A stretch of DNA of 64,000 nucleotides from Zeus faber (lineage: Eukaryota; Chordata; Actinopteri; Zeiformes; Zeidae), in contig OY482847.1 of NCBI GenBank assembly GCA_960531495.1, positions 11,831,469 to 11,895,468 of the forward strand, read 5' to 3'. The notes beneath the pieces were generated by a model that made no database searches, was not told where the DNA came from, and saw only the letters and a list, made by a program, of their open reading frames with translations. Positions within the stretch are counted from its first letter, which is position 1. Every line of letters starts with the position of its first letter. Position numbers and translations under genes: made by a program. Below, piece by piece: positions 11,880-23,440 of the stretch.

Positions 11880-12030
11880 ACGGTGCTTCGGTCTGACGGT
11901 GCAAACGGCACTTGGCATCCTGGTGGCTCAACCGGATAAGCACGCATACAGTAAAGGCAAAACGTGTGCAGCGACCCAGGTTCAAATCTAGCACGTGACG
12001 ATCACTCACTGATGATGGCACTCCTAAGCG
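11880..12030 (+). mobile_element. tRNA-like SINE head
   Basis: TGGCTCAACCGG at 11934-11945 matches a polymerase III A box and GGTTCAAATCT at 11989-11999 a B box, 55 bp apart. A tRNA cloverleaf is not evident, so a SINE head is more likely than a tRNA gene. No tail or target-site duplication was identified. Confidence 0.4.
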
Positions 12031-12700
12031 GCCGCCTATTTCGCCTTTAGGAAGCAGCGCCTCTGCTCAGAGGTCACATTGCCATGAACTACACGGTGTC
12101 TTCTCTGAAACATAAGATCTAAACCGGGAAAGTGCCAAACCTCTAAGGCCAATGCACGTGTCAAGGTGATCTTGGAGTCGGTTACGGTCAGGGCTTCATT
12201 TTTGCCGGATCCTGCCGGAAAATGTTCTAGGACCTCCCAGATGGGGACCGGCACAAGCTGCGTTCTCCCTTTCTCCAAACAAAACAAATGGAAATAGTGT
12301 GTTTTTAAATTATTATTTTTTAGGGCTCTACCTTACTCAGAATTTGGTCAGTCATATCCGATTCACACCTGTCTCCCTCGTCGACGGTACAGAGGATGTG
12401 CGAGCCAGCGATGGGGTGCCCGCGATTGGCACCGGAATAGTGTGTTTTTATTTCATGTCTCCTTACAGAACGAAACATGCGGGTATCGAAGGAAACCGTG
12501 CGTAATGGAGACCCTTTCTCCGTGGCTCTCTCCTTGATCACCCCCTCTCCGTGTTTTATGCACAGAAAATAATCGGAATGAGTCTAAGAGTCATGCCCCG
12601 TTCACCCACACTGTTATTAGCTGTTTTATTTGGAGGAATGGGGCTCAGCTCTCCTTGTTGCTCTCTGCCATCAGGGTGCATGGGGAACCCTGTTGGGGTC

Positions 12701-13013
12701 TGTGGTGTGGGGATGGTGTGGTTTGAGCAGCCACACCTGACCTGGATCTGGATAATTGGGGATCCAGAATCAGAGTGGCTGCCTACCTGTTGCTCAGTGA
12801 TTGATCTAACGAGCAAAACATTAAAACCCTCATCCCTACACACACTCAGGAAAGGAGCCCATGCCATGACACATCGCTATCTGCTCCTGGGCTAATTCCA
12901 ATGAGCCCACTCTCTACAATAAACTGGTGTTTACAACCCTGTCATCTGTGTCTCTGTGCCAGAGGGCCCTGAATACGTCACTTGGGTGGTGCGTGGTAGG
13001 AAAAACTGCCACA
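12701..13013 (+). repeat. Left LTR of the small LTR element
   Basis: It runs from TGTGGTGTGG to CTGCCACA. Outer parts (GTTTGAGCAGCCACACCTGA, ACTTGGGTGGTGCGTGG) align directly with the right LTR. The middle, about 12755-12903, aligns only as its reverse complement. CAATAAA at about 12917 could be the old poly(A) signal. Confidence 0.8.
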
Positions 13014-13014
13014 C

Positions 13015-13032
13015 TGGCACCTGAACAGGGAC
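13015..13032 (+). promoter_or_regulatory. Primer-binding site, tRNA-Lys type
   Basis: TGGCACCTGAACAGGGAC directly after the left LTR matches the tRNA-Lys3-type site TGGCGCCCGAACAGGGAC at 16 of 18 positions. This fixes the element's + orientation. Confidence 0.75.
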
Positions 13033-13611
13033 TCTCCGGCACAGGGAAGGGACACAGCAGCGCCGTCCGAAGATGCCCTGGAGCCACCAGCGGGTCAACG
13101 GGTGGCCCAAGCACCAACCCTCTCCCGACTGGCAGCAGCAGCACCCAGGGGGGTCCGGCGGAGGACAGGGAGAGAAGCAGCCGCAGCAGCCACCAGGTTA
13201 CCGCCTGAAGCTAGCTCCTACGCCCAGCAGCCACCACCAGGACCAACCAGCATCCAGCAGCCAGGCCACCCCTCCAAGCAGCCCCCGCAACAGCCAAGTC
13301 TGACCATGCCTTCACCGGCCGGCACAGCAGCCCGAGGCCCCACGCTCCAGTAGGGTGGACGGCAGTGTGTCGTCACCCTGGGGGAAGGGAGCCAGTGGAC
13401 TGTCCTGCTCCGCGGAACCAGGATTAATGTTGGTTTAATGTATGGCAACCCTGTTTCAGAGTGTGTCCTTTTTAGGTATAGTAACTATGTTTCAGAGTTT
13501 GTGTTTTAGGCTTTTTTTGTCTTTTTTTTTTGTTCTCTCCTTGGTGGGCGGGGGGAGAGATGTATGCTTCGGCCAGGTAATTTCCCTGGGCTCAGTTTGG
13601 TCTCGGCCGTA

Positions 13612-13913
13612 TGTGGTGGGGGATGATGTGGTTTGAGTAGCCACACCTGACCTGGATCTAGAGAGCCTAGAGCGAGGGCTAATTGGAATTAGCAGATAGA
13701 GATGTGTCATGACACGGTCTCATCCCCACACTCACTCCTGAGTGAGTGTGGGGATGGGGGTTTTAATCTGTTGCTCGTTAGACCAACCAACGAGCAACAG
13801 GTACTATGCAGCCACTCTGATCCTGGCAATAACAATAAAGTGGTGTCTACAACCCCATCGTCTGTGTCTCTTGGGTATCACTTGGGTGGAGCGTGGCAGG
13901 CGAAACTGCCACA
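13612..13913 (+). repeat. Right LTR of the small LTR element
   Basis: It runs from TGTGGTGGGG to CTGCCACA and is followed by the GGGTC duplication. It contains a perfect 16-bp palindrome at 13721-13756 and a second 12-bp stem (CTGTTGCTCGTT with AACGAGCAACAG) at about 13768-13799. The central segment 13682-13830 is inverted relative to the left LTR. Confidence 0.8.
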
Positions 13914-14371
13914 GGGTCTGTGTCCGGACGCAAACAATTCACGCATACTGTATAAAAACATATTTAGGATTCCCCTATTTATAATTCCTCACTGAAATGT
14001 GATCCATGTACATTTTGTAAGCTTCCGTCTGTTTAATCCTATTGTAATGCACAGTGACTGACGAACAAACAAAAAAAAGATTGCTTGACTTGAAGAATTT
14101 CAGTCGAGCGACTAGTTTTCCCACTGATGATTTAACTCGTCGACTTTCAGGGGGCAGCCCCATTTTTTTAGATTTATTTACGTTTCCTAATTGAACGAAA
14201 CAAAAAGCGCTGCCAGCCTGTGCTCTGTCACGCATAGCAGTTTAAACCCCCCCCCCCTCATGCATTCCGTGCATACGTTCCAGAACTTGTTTTCTCCCCC
14301 CGCCCGGCCCAATCGGCAACCTCTCTCTGTTCCGGCACCTCCTGATCTACAAATTAAGCACCGGTTACTGT

Positions 14372-15570
14372 ATGATCAGCAGTATCAAAAGCAGCGCTGA
14401 GGTCGAGTAATAGTGCCACTAATGAGTTGTCAGTGTCTATTGCCAATAAAAGATCATTAACAACTTTTGTGAGGGCTGTCTCAGTGGAGAGGAGTGCTCT
14501 GAATCCGGACTGAAATAATTAAAATAGATCACGAGAGGATATATCATCAGTAATCTGTTGTGCTGCAATTTCTTCAAGAATTTTGCAGACGAAGGGGAGA
14601 TCTGAGACCGGCCCGCAGAGACTCTCAGGGTCGAGGTTGGGTTTTTTAAGTCCGGGTCTAATCATTGCTGTCTGTAGCTGTCTGCGGCCGTAGCTAGAGT
14701 GCCAGAGGAGATGGATGAGTTAATGATGTTAAGAACAGAGGGTCCTAGAACTGGAAACAGCTCTATAACAAGCTTTCCAGGGAGTGGGTCGGGTAAGCTT
14801 GTTGTCTGTTTTGCCGCACTCACCAACCGGGATAGAGTTTCAGGAGATAATGCATCAAGGTGTGAGAGGTTATCTATACCATCTGCCTTAGCCTGTCTCA
14901 CTATTGGAAGTATTTGATTGGGGTTGAGGCCGAGTGCCTTCAATCGCTTCTCTAATAAGGTCAATTTTCTGAGTGAAGACTTGCATGAAGTCATTTGCTG
15001 TGAAGGTGAAGCTGTTGAGAATAGACTGTTGTTGGGTAAGCATAGCTACCGTATCAAACCAAGTTTTTGGATTATTTTTATTAAGAGGGATTAACCTGGA
15101 GAAATACTTTGCTCTGGCTAACGAAGGAGAACCTTTGTAGTTCAGCAACCTATCGCCCCATGCCCGATGGAGCACTTCAAGCTTAGGTGCACGCCATTTA
15201 CGCTCAAGTTTCCTGCAGGATTGCTTAAGTGCTCGGGTCTCATCTGTAAACCAAGGTGTTGGTTTCCTAACACGTGATTTTATCATTAGTGTCGCCACTG
15301 TGTCCAAAGCATTACGGAGGGCCGCATTGCTTTTTTTTGTGAGATTATCAATGGAACCTTTGTAAAATAGAAGGGAAGCAACAGCTGTGGGCAACTGGTC
15401 AAAAAGCACAGTAGTAGTTAAGGCACTAATGTTGTGGCTGCTATAGCCCTGGTCCTGCTCAGAACGCTGGCAGTGAATTAAGATTTAAACTTGATTGAAA
15501 TAGTGGTCAGACATAGCAGAGGCATAAGGAGAACCACTACATTAGAGGTATCCATGCCTCACCTTACCAA
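14372..15570 (-). mobile_element. L2-type LINE, 5' part (end of endonuclease and start of RT)
   Basis: The minus strand reads, in order, MSDHYF (end of the endonuclease domain), WFTDETRALKQSCRKLERKW, NKNNPKTWFDTVAMLTQQ, KKPNLDPESLCGPVSDLPF, FQSGFRALLSTETALTKV and LLLDLSAAFDTADH (RT motif A). This is the fish L2 order. Stops and frame changes make it inactive. The sequence breaks off just after motif A near 14372 and resumes at about 11830. Confidence 0.88.
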
Positions 15571-15864
15571 ATGATGTAAAAGCAGGAAGGTAATTTAGGA
15601 ATTAATAATGACCTTCAATGTTATGTTATCTTAATAGTTGTGTTATAAATGACTCACTTGGCCAAATCACTTAAACAAAGACACATCTATCTATGATAAA
15701 CAACAAGCACTTCTAATGGCTACAGCACTGGATCCTGCTGTGGCCTTGTCTGGTACTGCAGCCTCGATGCTGGATGCTGGATGTTGAAGACTTGTTTCCA
15801 CATCAATGAACAGTACAGGCTGAATCTCTGTGGGCCCTGTGACCCAATTTCCATCCCCAGTATA

Positions 15865-15866
<2 letters not shown>

Positions 15867-15896
<30 letters not shown>

Positions 15897-15920
15897 GCGT
15901 GTGCGTGTGCGCGTGCGCGT

Positions 15921-15979
<59 letters not shown>
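15867..15979. repeat. (GT)n microsatellite with GC-rich core
   Basis: About 113 bp of GT with a central block of GTGCGT/GCGC steps. Confidence 0.95.
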
Positions 15980-15981
<2 letters not shown>

Positions 15982-16140
15982 ATCTGTTCCCTTTACATCA
16001 CCCAGTACTCCAGCATTATACACCCAGTCACAAGTCACTACAGCTCTCTGGCGAAACAGACACAGTCCATTGATCTACTTTAATATCCAGTAAAGCTTCC
16101 CTGCATCTCATTACAAATCATATGATTTTACATCACCAGG

Positions 16141-16735
16141 TACTAATAAGGAATGAATTAATTAATTAATGTGTGGATGAATAAATGAATGGGTGGGTGG
16201 ATGGATGGATGAAATAACGGATGCATGGTTGATGAATGAATAGATGTATTTATGGGTGAATGGATGGGTGGATGGATAAATGGATAGATCGATGGATGAG
16301 TGGATGAATGTGTGGCAGAAGGATTGGATGGATGGATGGATGTGTGGACGAATGATTGGATGGATAGATGAATGGACAAATGGGAGGATTAATGCATGGA
16401 TCGCTGGATGAATGGATAAATGAATAAATTAATGGATGAATAAATGGATGGATGATTGCATGGATGGTTGGGTTGATGGATGAGTGGGTGGATGGATGGA
16501 TGAGTGAATGGATGGATAACTGGATGAAGTAATTAATGGATGGATGGGAAGGATGAATGCATGGATAGATCAATCGGTGAATGTAAAAATGCATGGATAG
16601 ATAGAAGAATGCATGAGTGAATAATTCAACGGATGGGTGCTTGGATGGATGAGTGAATGGATGGATGGATTAGTGAAGGGATGGATGGATTAGTGAATGG
16701 ATGAATGCATGGATAGATGGATGGGTGAATGCATT
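16141..16735. repeat. Degenerate GGAT/GAAT minisatellite
   Basis: About 600 bp built from TGGA, TGAA, TGGG and ATTAA units in 4-bp register. It leaves long open frames on the minus strand (IHPSIHP repeats) that are not coding. Confidence 0.9.
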
Positions 16736-17030
16736 AAAACTGTTTACAGTGCTGCGCAATGGTAAAACAAATGCAACAGAAAACCAATAACATGAAAAAA
16801 CATCAAATATAAAAGGATTCATCACATCCAACATCAATTATTTGATGAGTCTCTATCGGCATCATGATTTTTCTCCCATTTGCATGGAGCAAAGTAACTC
16901 AAGGCAGATTTAGTTGCTTTATTTTTTAATTTTAACATTACATTAAAAATGAGCAGATGATGAGTGTTGCGCACATGTTTTCAGGGTTGTTCCATTTACA
17001 TGTTGGTATAAAATGATGTAAAAGGCAACG

Positions 17031-17234
17031 ATGGCGGAGAACAACTCTAACCTTAGTTTGGCGGGTCTTGGAACAGCGAACAGCCGGGTCGGTTTCAATG
17101 TTGGCCTTGGGTGTAGTATTGAGTGTAATGATAAACTTGAGTCAGTTTTAATGAGAGAAATATTTGAGCGTATATTGCATATTTCTTTCACGGATTGGAA
17201 TGCTTTAAAGATTTTTTTAAATGACATTTCGTAG
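17031..17234 (+). other. Unrecognised 67-codon open frame
   Basis: An ATG in a fair Kozak setting (GGCAACGATGG) opens a frame that starts MAENNSNLSLAGLGTANSR and ends LKIFLNDIS before a stop at 17234. The composition is protein-like, but the family is unknown. It lies just upstream of a truncated LINE and may be part of an older element. Confidence 0.2.
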
Positions 17235-17253
17235 TGTAGTGCTGCTTTTGACG

Positions 17254-17795
17254 CGTATCATGAAGGATCCTCACCACACCAACAATGGAACGTTCCAGCT
17301 GCTGCGGTCGGGCGAGCGCCTCCGCAGCCAGGCAGTGGGAGCAGAGAGACTGAGACGGAGTTTCTTCCAGCAAGCCATAAGGATTGTGTTGTATTGCAGT
17401 TCTGTTAGGTGTTACTGTATTGTTGTACTGTTGTATACTGTACTGTATACCTCCACACACACTACCTCACTTTATCCACATTCCACATTACTGCACATAT
17501 CTGTATATACATAATGTATTCCTCTTATTTCTATGTTGTATTCAGTATATAACCTTTTTACTCTTATTTTACTCTATTTACTAACTGAATTGCATTTTAG
17601 GAATCAGTTAGTTCAGTTAGTTCAGTCAGTTTAGTTAGTTAGTTTGCTATTGTGTCAGTTAGTTCTTGTTATGCATAATCTCTGGGTGCGTTTCAAATGT
17701 CATTTCACTGCATATATACAAACGTGTGTATATACTGTCTGCTCGTATGTATGGGTATGTGACAAATAAACATCTTGAATCTTGAATGTCGAATA
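17254..17795 (+). mobile_element. Non-LTR retrotransposon 3' end (5'-truncated LINE)
   Basis: The + frame reads RIMKDPHHTNNGTFQLLRSG followed by FFQQAIRIV. This fits the conserved C-terminal tail of many fish LINE ORF2 proteins (DP.HP....F.LLPSG.R.R ... F.P.AI.LLN). A 0.4-kb AT-rich 3' UTR follows, ending in GTGACAAATAAACATCTTGA and a TTGAATC tail. It is 5'-truncated, as most LINE copies are. The family (Rex1/CR1-like or other) is not assigned. The same tail occurs twice at 44444-44535. Confidence 0.7.
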
Positions 17796-20700
17796 TCTCG
17801 ACTGAAAGCAATCAATACAATAGATCCTGTCTATTTGACATAACTTATTATATATTTTGTACTTGTGCTTGTTAACAAGTGCAAATGACGTTGTCGGCTC
17901 GGCATCCCTTGCAGCTTCCTTTGTGCCTCCTTCTCAATGTTTCCACCATCTCCCAGAGTTTCTCCTTGCTCGGGCTGAAGCGTCACACGAGGGGATGCCG
18001 CTGATCTCCATGTGAATCCCTTTGCTCGTCAATCCCTTTGAGGCTGTGATTAAGGGCTATTTAAATAAACTGGACCTGCCTTAAATAGATGATGTTGTTA
18101 AAAATGTTGAGCTGGAGCTGCTGTGTTGAGTCCAGGCTGTAGATGCCTTGGAGTCCTCGGCAACAGTTCGTGGCTCATTTGACTTCCTGGCTTACTGTCC
18201 TGTCCCCTGCACACGTCGAAGGAGTGAACATACGAGTCATTTGGATCCTGTGCCGTTAGGACACACAAGCCGGTGCTGTCTCCCGGCTCCTTGTCTCTCT
18301 TGTCTCTGTAATTACTGTTCATTTCCGGTGGCTGGTCCTGTTTGAAATGTACCCTGCACAGTAACATTATAGGCGGCTATTATCTTGTCAGGCATGTCTA
18401 TGGGCACATGAAGTGCACTGCTGCCCACACACGTACGAGCAAATGTAGGTTTAAACTTTTTAAAAAATGGCTGTGAACTTAAATGTTATTTCAAGCTTTA
18501 CTCTGGATAGCCTGCGTTCCGTGTTTTATTTAATCATCGACTGAACCCAATCGTCAGCTTTTCCACAGGAGAAACAAGTTTATTTGTGGTGCATTTTTAA
18601 CCCAAGGGCAATTCGAAGGGCTTTAAATCAGGCATAAAATACATAATATAAAAGCAAAGAAGAATAAAAGCATTTAAAAATATATAAATATAATATATAG
18701 AAGATAAAAAGCTAAAAACAAAGATAAAGACGTAATAAATTCATAGAGATATGTGAAAGGTTGAAGTGCAGTTTAAAACAGGCCTACACACTAAAACATG
18801 GCAGGACTCGAACCCTAACCCTCACCCTCACCCAATGAGAAATGCAGTGGGGACTATGACCTACACAGGAAATAAAAAAAATATTAAGCTACAGATTGCT
18901 AATGCGATTTGAAGTAACCGTGGTGATATGCCCTTGATATAAGTAAGTCATCAGTCGGCCCCCATTAAATCTATCATTGGGCCTAAAGTTCCCTTTTTAA
19001 CGGTGTCATCTAGAGAAGTGCTTCACCGTGAATCAAGGCGTCACAGAATCGCCGCGCATCCTTCACACACGCCGCCCGTTAAAGCGGGAGCAAGGGGGGC
19101 GACGGAGGTGTCGGTCTCGTTACGCGCCACCTCTGCATGTCATTGCATCCGTCATTAGGAGGAGACGCGCCGATGTGTCCGCCATCGCCAGAACAAACAT
19201 GGGGGGGGGGGGCGCGTGGGCGGGCGACGTGCCCGGCGGGCGTGATGGATGAGGACGCTCCCCGTGCCTCCTCTTTGATCTAATGTTTAGATCTCGCTCG
19301 CTTGTCACAGTTCCTCCGGGGGAGCGCCAAGGGTAGGGCGACTTAATCCCGTCATATGGCTTATAAAGACTATTTATTACTAGAACCGTCTAGACGTCTT
19401 TCTCGTCTTGCGAAATAGAAATACGGTAAAATAATAAAAAACAGTGCTATGGACAACATATGCAGGTACAAATCCAATGCCAAATCCGGCCTGATTTTGT
19501 CATTATTAATGTACGTTGGCTGCTACTAAAATCCTCTGATCTCTAGTAACGCTGTAATTTATAGCGTGACTCGGATTACCGTTACAGTGTGATGACATAC
19601 AGCATGACATCCCATGCGGATGAACGTCCTAAGCTATTGTGACACAAACAGTCACCTTGAAACACCTTGAGCCATTTCAAGAATTGATCCAATGTAATTA
19701 TTTTATGTCTTTTACGTCAGCATTGAAGTCGACTTGCTGCAAAGAATCGAGATAAGTGACAAATGACAATTACATTTTTAAGTTATCTGTCCGTCTGGGT
19801 TAAGGGTAACTGGACATAGCACACCACTGCTCACACTTACTGGTCATCATATCATTTTTTTGGTATTCATAATATTTACATCTCCCTGATTTTTGTTCTT
19901 GCAGATACATCTGTTCCCCCATTGTTTGCTATGCTTCTACCATAACAATCTGCTGCTGTTGATGACTGAGCAATTTGCTGAGAGTGTTTGGCATGGAAAG
20001 TCATTTGTGTCCTGTTGTTAATGAAGGAGAGAAAAGCCCAAAGCTTCAAGCTACTGTCAGTGCACAATCCACAGCACAAATGTGATGAGAAACACATTAA
20101 CCGTGCATTAGGCTTAAAAAATGCACGGTGATTATATACCGCGCTGTCCGCTCTCGTGGCTGCGTGTGAAATTCAGGGCACAGATTCACGAGAAAACACC
20201 GGCAGCTGTTTGCTTGGGCTTGCTTGTTTTAGAAATCGCCCTTTTTGGGAAAGACAGAGGCGGAGGTTAATTGCAGATTTAAAAAAAATCATCTGCTTTC
20301 TTTGAGTCACTGCGGCCCACAAATAACAAATAAATATGGGATCCCATAGTATTTTATCCAAGACGTAAGTTTTGGTAGCTTGCTCCCTTACTGTAGCTGA
20401 CCACTGGTTCAAACAATCAAATCCTGGGAGAAACATGAGAAGAGACTGCGGCTTGGAGCTGATTTGGATGTTTTGTTGTTGGCAGCGGTTTTCTATTAAT
20501 CAACTTCCATCTGTCAGCGATTCCAGCGCGATGCGATCCAAACTCGCACTTTGGCCGAAACACCCCGACACCTCGTCGGCAGCAACGCTCCGTGAGAAGC
20601 CAAATCGAGCATTCCCCCTGTAATCATTCCATATTGCCGCTAATGATGTCACAGGAGCAGTTTATTAGAATAGACATTGCAAATCATTCCGAGCAGCCAT

Positions 20701-20870
20701 GCAGATGCAGGGTGTTGATTTTAACCACATCCGGAAAAATTCAGGACCGTCACATGTGTAGGTGTTAAACACTGAACGCCTGACCTTGGTTGTGTATAAA
20801 AACGCCGAGATATTAAGCAGGGAGAAGCCAGTAAATGTAGCCAGGAAAGTCAAAATGCATCAACTTTTAC
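17796..20870. other. Gene-free sequence with one CpG-rich block
   Basis: No exon is supported. 19020-19330 is CpG- and GC-rich compared with its flanks. A 10-bp stem (ACCGTGCATT with AATGCACGGT) lies at 20100-20129. Confidence 0.4.
18575..18790 (-). mobile_element. Probable LINE 3'-UTR-like fragment
   Basis: AACAAGTTTATTTGTGGTGC, GGCAATTCGAAGGGCTTTA and an A-rich block resemble the reverse complement of widespread fish LINE/SINE 3' ends that include GTTTATTTGTATAGCAC and CAAAGTGCTTTA. No coding part is present. Confidence 0.35.
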
Positions 20871-20957
20871 CTGGGGGGGGTTTTTACCTGTTGCTCGTTG
20901 GACCAATCAACAAGCAACAGGTATGCAGCCACACCGATCCCGGGCGCAATTACTGAG
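20868..20957 (+). mobile_element. Fragment related to the 12.7-13.9 kb LTR
   Basis: GTTTTTACCTGTTGCTCGTT, GACCAATCAACAAGCAACAG and TATGCAGCCACACCGATCC match part of the central segment of the right LTR at 13757-13830. It keeps the hairpin CCTGTTGCTCGTT/AACAAGCAACAGG. No complete LTR is present here. Confidence 0.6.
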
Positions 20958-20959
20958 AC

Positions 20960-21772
20960 CCAGGACAAGTGTTGCTGCTCCAACCACTGCATCCCCACAT
21001 CGCATGCATCTAATGTAAAATATATGAAGATATTTCATAGTAGTCCATATCCATGAAGTTATAAAGAATCCCTAAATAAATAGCCATTTCTTTGTTCGCT
21101 CTTGACACTTTAAATTCCCAACGTCCACACGGTATGAGAGTGCCATCGTGTGGGTCCCAGTGTAAAACGGAAAATTCCGTTCCTGTGTTTTTGTCTCATC
21201 CAGTGTCGTGGGGAAACCACACCCTGTTACTCCCCCAGTTACCCATCAAGACCATATGCACACGCTATTCTTTCCGGACCGCACGGTGAGGACTCGCCGA
21301 CACATTGGATCGGCCTCGACAAATCTCCGGCATACTATCCAGACGAAGAGAAGGTTCAAACAGACGACTTGTGCCATGCGGCTGTGCATGGCACACGCTC
21401 ACGCTGATTTATGGCTAGCGCTTTACACTGTTCCGGGGTTGATTATGCGGGTGGCCCCTGAGTCCCCCGCGCGGCACCATAAAGGTTATTAGAGGGTGCT
21501 CTGGTGTTCGCAGCTGCCGCCATGTGGAGGGACTGTGGACAGATGAGTTTTTAACTGCCTGCACATGGGATCCAATCCTTTCTAACAGGTCCAGATTACT
21601 TCTGCAGCACAAACGCCTTTCACCTGCTATCATCTGAGTTTCTAATCTAGGGCCGAGAGAGACTGCACAGCCTCACATCTATATTCTCCAGACCGCATAG
21701 CCTAAAGAGGCCCCAAGGAGCGATGCCAACGGCCTGTATACTGGGACTCTGGGGAGGGAGGGAAATCAATAC

Positions 21773-21774
<2 letters not shown>
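20960..21774. other. Gene-free sequence
   Basis: No family features in the short open frames on the + strand between 21090 and 21490 and no identifiable elements. Confidence 0.35.

Positions 21775-21861
<87 letters not shown>
21775..21861. repeat. (CA)n microsatellite
   Basis: About 87 bp, an uninterrupted pure CA run. Confidence 0.97.
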
Positions 21862-21862
<1 letters not shown>

Positions 21863-23305
21863 GTCTTTATTTTTTTTTAGTCAGAGGGGGGCTCTGTTAT
21901 GTAGTCATTTTCTTGTCTGTTTCTGTGTTTATTGGTTCTGGGTGCTGGGTTTTCGCGAAACTTTGCTTGTGTGCTGTGGCGAGTGTGGGGTCACAGAGGA
22001 AACTCCCAACGCCTTCTTGAAGGAACCTAGAAGGCGATGAATCTAGGCCTGAGTGATGTCTCCTTGCCCCAAATCGTCTGGTAAAAACCAAATCGCAATC
22101 ACATCTGAACGTACAGTAGATTGCATTATAAAGTATATTGGAATGAATCTATTAAACTGTCTACTGTAATTATGATTATGACTCTTATCATAGTCATGAT
22201 TATTATGATAGCAGTAGTGGTATTCGTGATTTATTCGCCACCAAATGTAAATGTAAATGTAAATTTATAATGGTACTACGAGTGATAAAAATAATTTCAG
22301 AGCAATAATCACTGTTATAATATATATATACATGTATATTCAGTACATTGCTGTTTTGGATGTGGAATTAAACCTTACACTTATTCCATTTGTTTTTTTT
22401 ACACTTTCAATCACTTTCATTGTATTGCCAATGAGAACGGTGGGAAATCAATAGCAGAGAGGGTTTACTTCTAGATTTACTTTGCAGTCACAGCTCCTTT
22501 GAAAACCTATTGATAAAGCTGTAACATGTCCCTGCTGACACGTCACCACGGCCCCTCACAAAGCGTTGCATTGATGTAAGTCAGACTCGCCCACAACCGA
22601 TATCTCATTTAAAAAAAAAAACGTATGACAATGAGCCATGGATTCACTTCGCCTGCCGAGACAAACAAAGCGTCGACGCCGGCGCTTCCCTCCGACGCTC
22701 CACACACTGAGCGCAGGCAGCGCTGAGCCGCTGGGGAAGCAGCGTGGCACCGGCTGTAATCAGCCCCGTTACGCTGCCCCCACCTTTCCGTTCAGCGGTA
22801 TCATCGCAAGTGGATTAAAAGTATCTCACATTCCACCAAATCAGTGCCTTCTCTCCTTTTTAATCTGCTTGATTTCCCTTCTTTCTTACTTCCATGAACA
22901 CGACGGGTAAACGTTTGTGTCACGTGCACATCAACATGTAAAATCTACTTTTACATGTAAAGTGGCAGTGAAATGCATGAATGCGTAAATACAAATTTGC
23001 ATGAAATAAGTATAAATAAAAATACAATAAACGTCTAATGTATGTATTTAATACAGATAACAATATGATAAGAGCTGTTAAGATATAATTACAGTTCTCT
23101 GAAGTCTATAAAAGGTCTCTTTAAATGTGTCAAGGTCCAATTTTAGGCCTTGGCGAAAGGTCTTGTGAGGTACGCACGGTTTACTAACCGTATGAAAAAC
23201 ATAATTTATTCATAATTTATGTGTATCAGGACGCCATGTTAAAGACTCCGAATGGAGAGTTTCATTGTTGCAGTGTATTACCTCACTACCGCAGATCAAA
23301 CATAT
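21862..23305. other. Gene-free sequence
   Basis: AT-rich with short tandem AAATGT units at 22240-22265. A small GC-rich, CpG-containing patch at 22640-22800 has no recognisable exon. Confidence 0.4.
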
Positions 23306-23440
23306 GCACACACACAAGCACACGCACACACACAGGCAAACGCACGCGCACACGCACGCACGCACACACACAGGCATGCACATGCACGCACACACACACA
23401 CACGCACACACACACACACACACACAACAACAACAACAAC
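23306..23440. repeat. Imperfect (CA)n/(CG CA)n followed by (CAA)n
   Basis: CA units mixed with CGCA and GGCA steps, ending in five CAA units. Confidence 0.9.

Larger units (their letters stand above)
12701..13913 (+). mobile_element. Small non-autonomous LTR element (fossil)
   Basis: Two LTRs (12701-13013 and 13612-13913) begin TGTGGTG and end CTGCCACA. They are flanked on both sides by GGGTC, a 5-bp target-site duplication. A primer-binding site follows the left LTR. The 0.6-kb interior, rich in Gln/Pro/Ser codons, has no recognisable gag-pol, so the element would depend on others for movement. It is old: the LTRs differ clearly from each other, and a central segment is inverted between them. 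It is inserted in the unclassified repeat at 12540-14370. Confidence 0.8.
12540..14370. mobile_element. Unclassified interspersed repeat, copy A (interrupted)
   Basis: Sequence on both sides of the LTR element matches 26720-27235: GAGTCTAAGAGTCATGCCCC, GTTTTATTTGGAGGAATGGG, GACTTGAAGAATTTCAGTC, CGTTTCCTAATTGAACGAAA, a C run and TGTTCCGGCACCTCCTGAT appear in the same order in both. The LTR element at 12701-13913 is inserted in this copy. No coding capacity was seen and the family is not recognised. Confidence 0.65.

Noticed and set aside
11934-11999. Possible tRNA gene (A and B boxes)
   Set aside because: No acceptor-stem pairing or anticodon arm was seen; a SINE head fits better.
13073-13353. 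Gln/Pro/Ser-rich frames inside the small LTR element as a gag gene
   Set aside because: Composition alone suggests a CAG-rich leader; no capsid or nucleocapsid motif was seen, so no gene is called.
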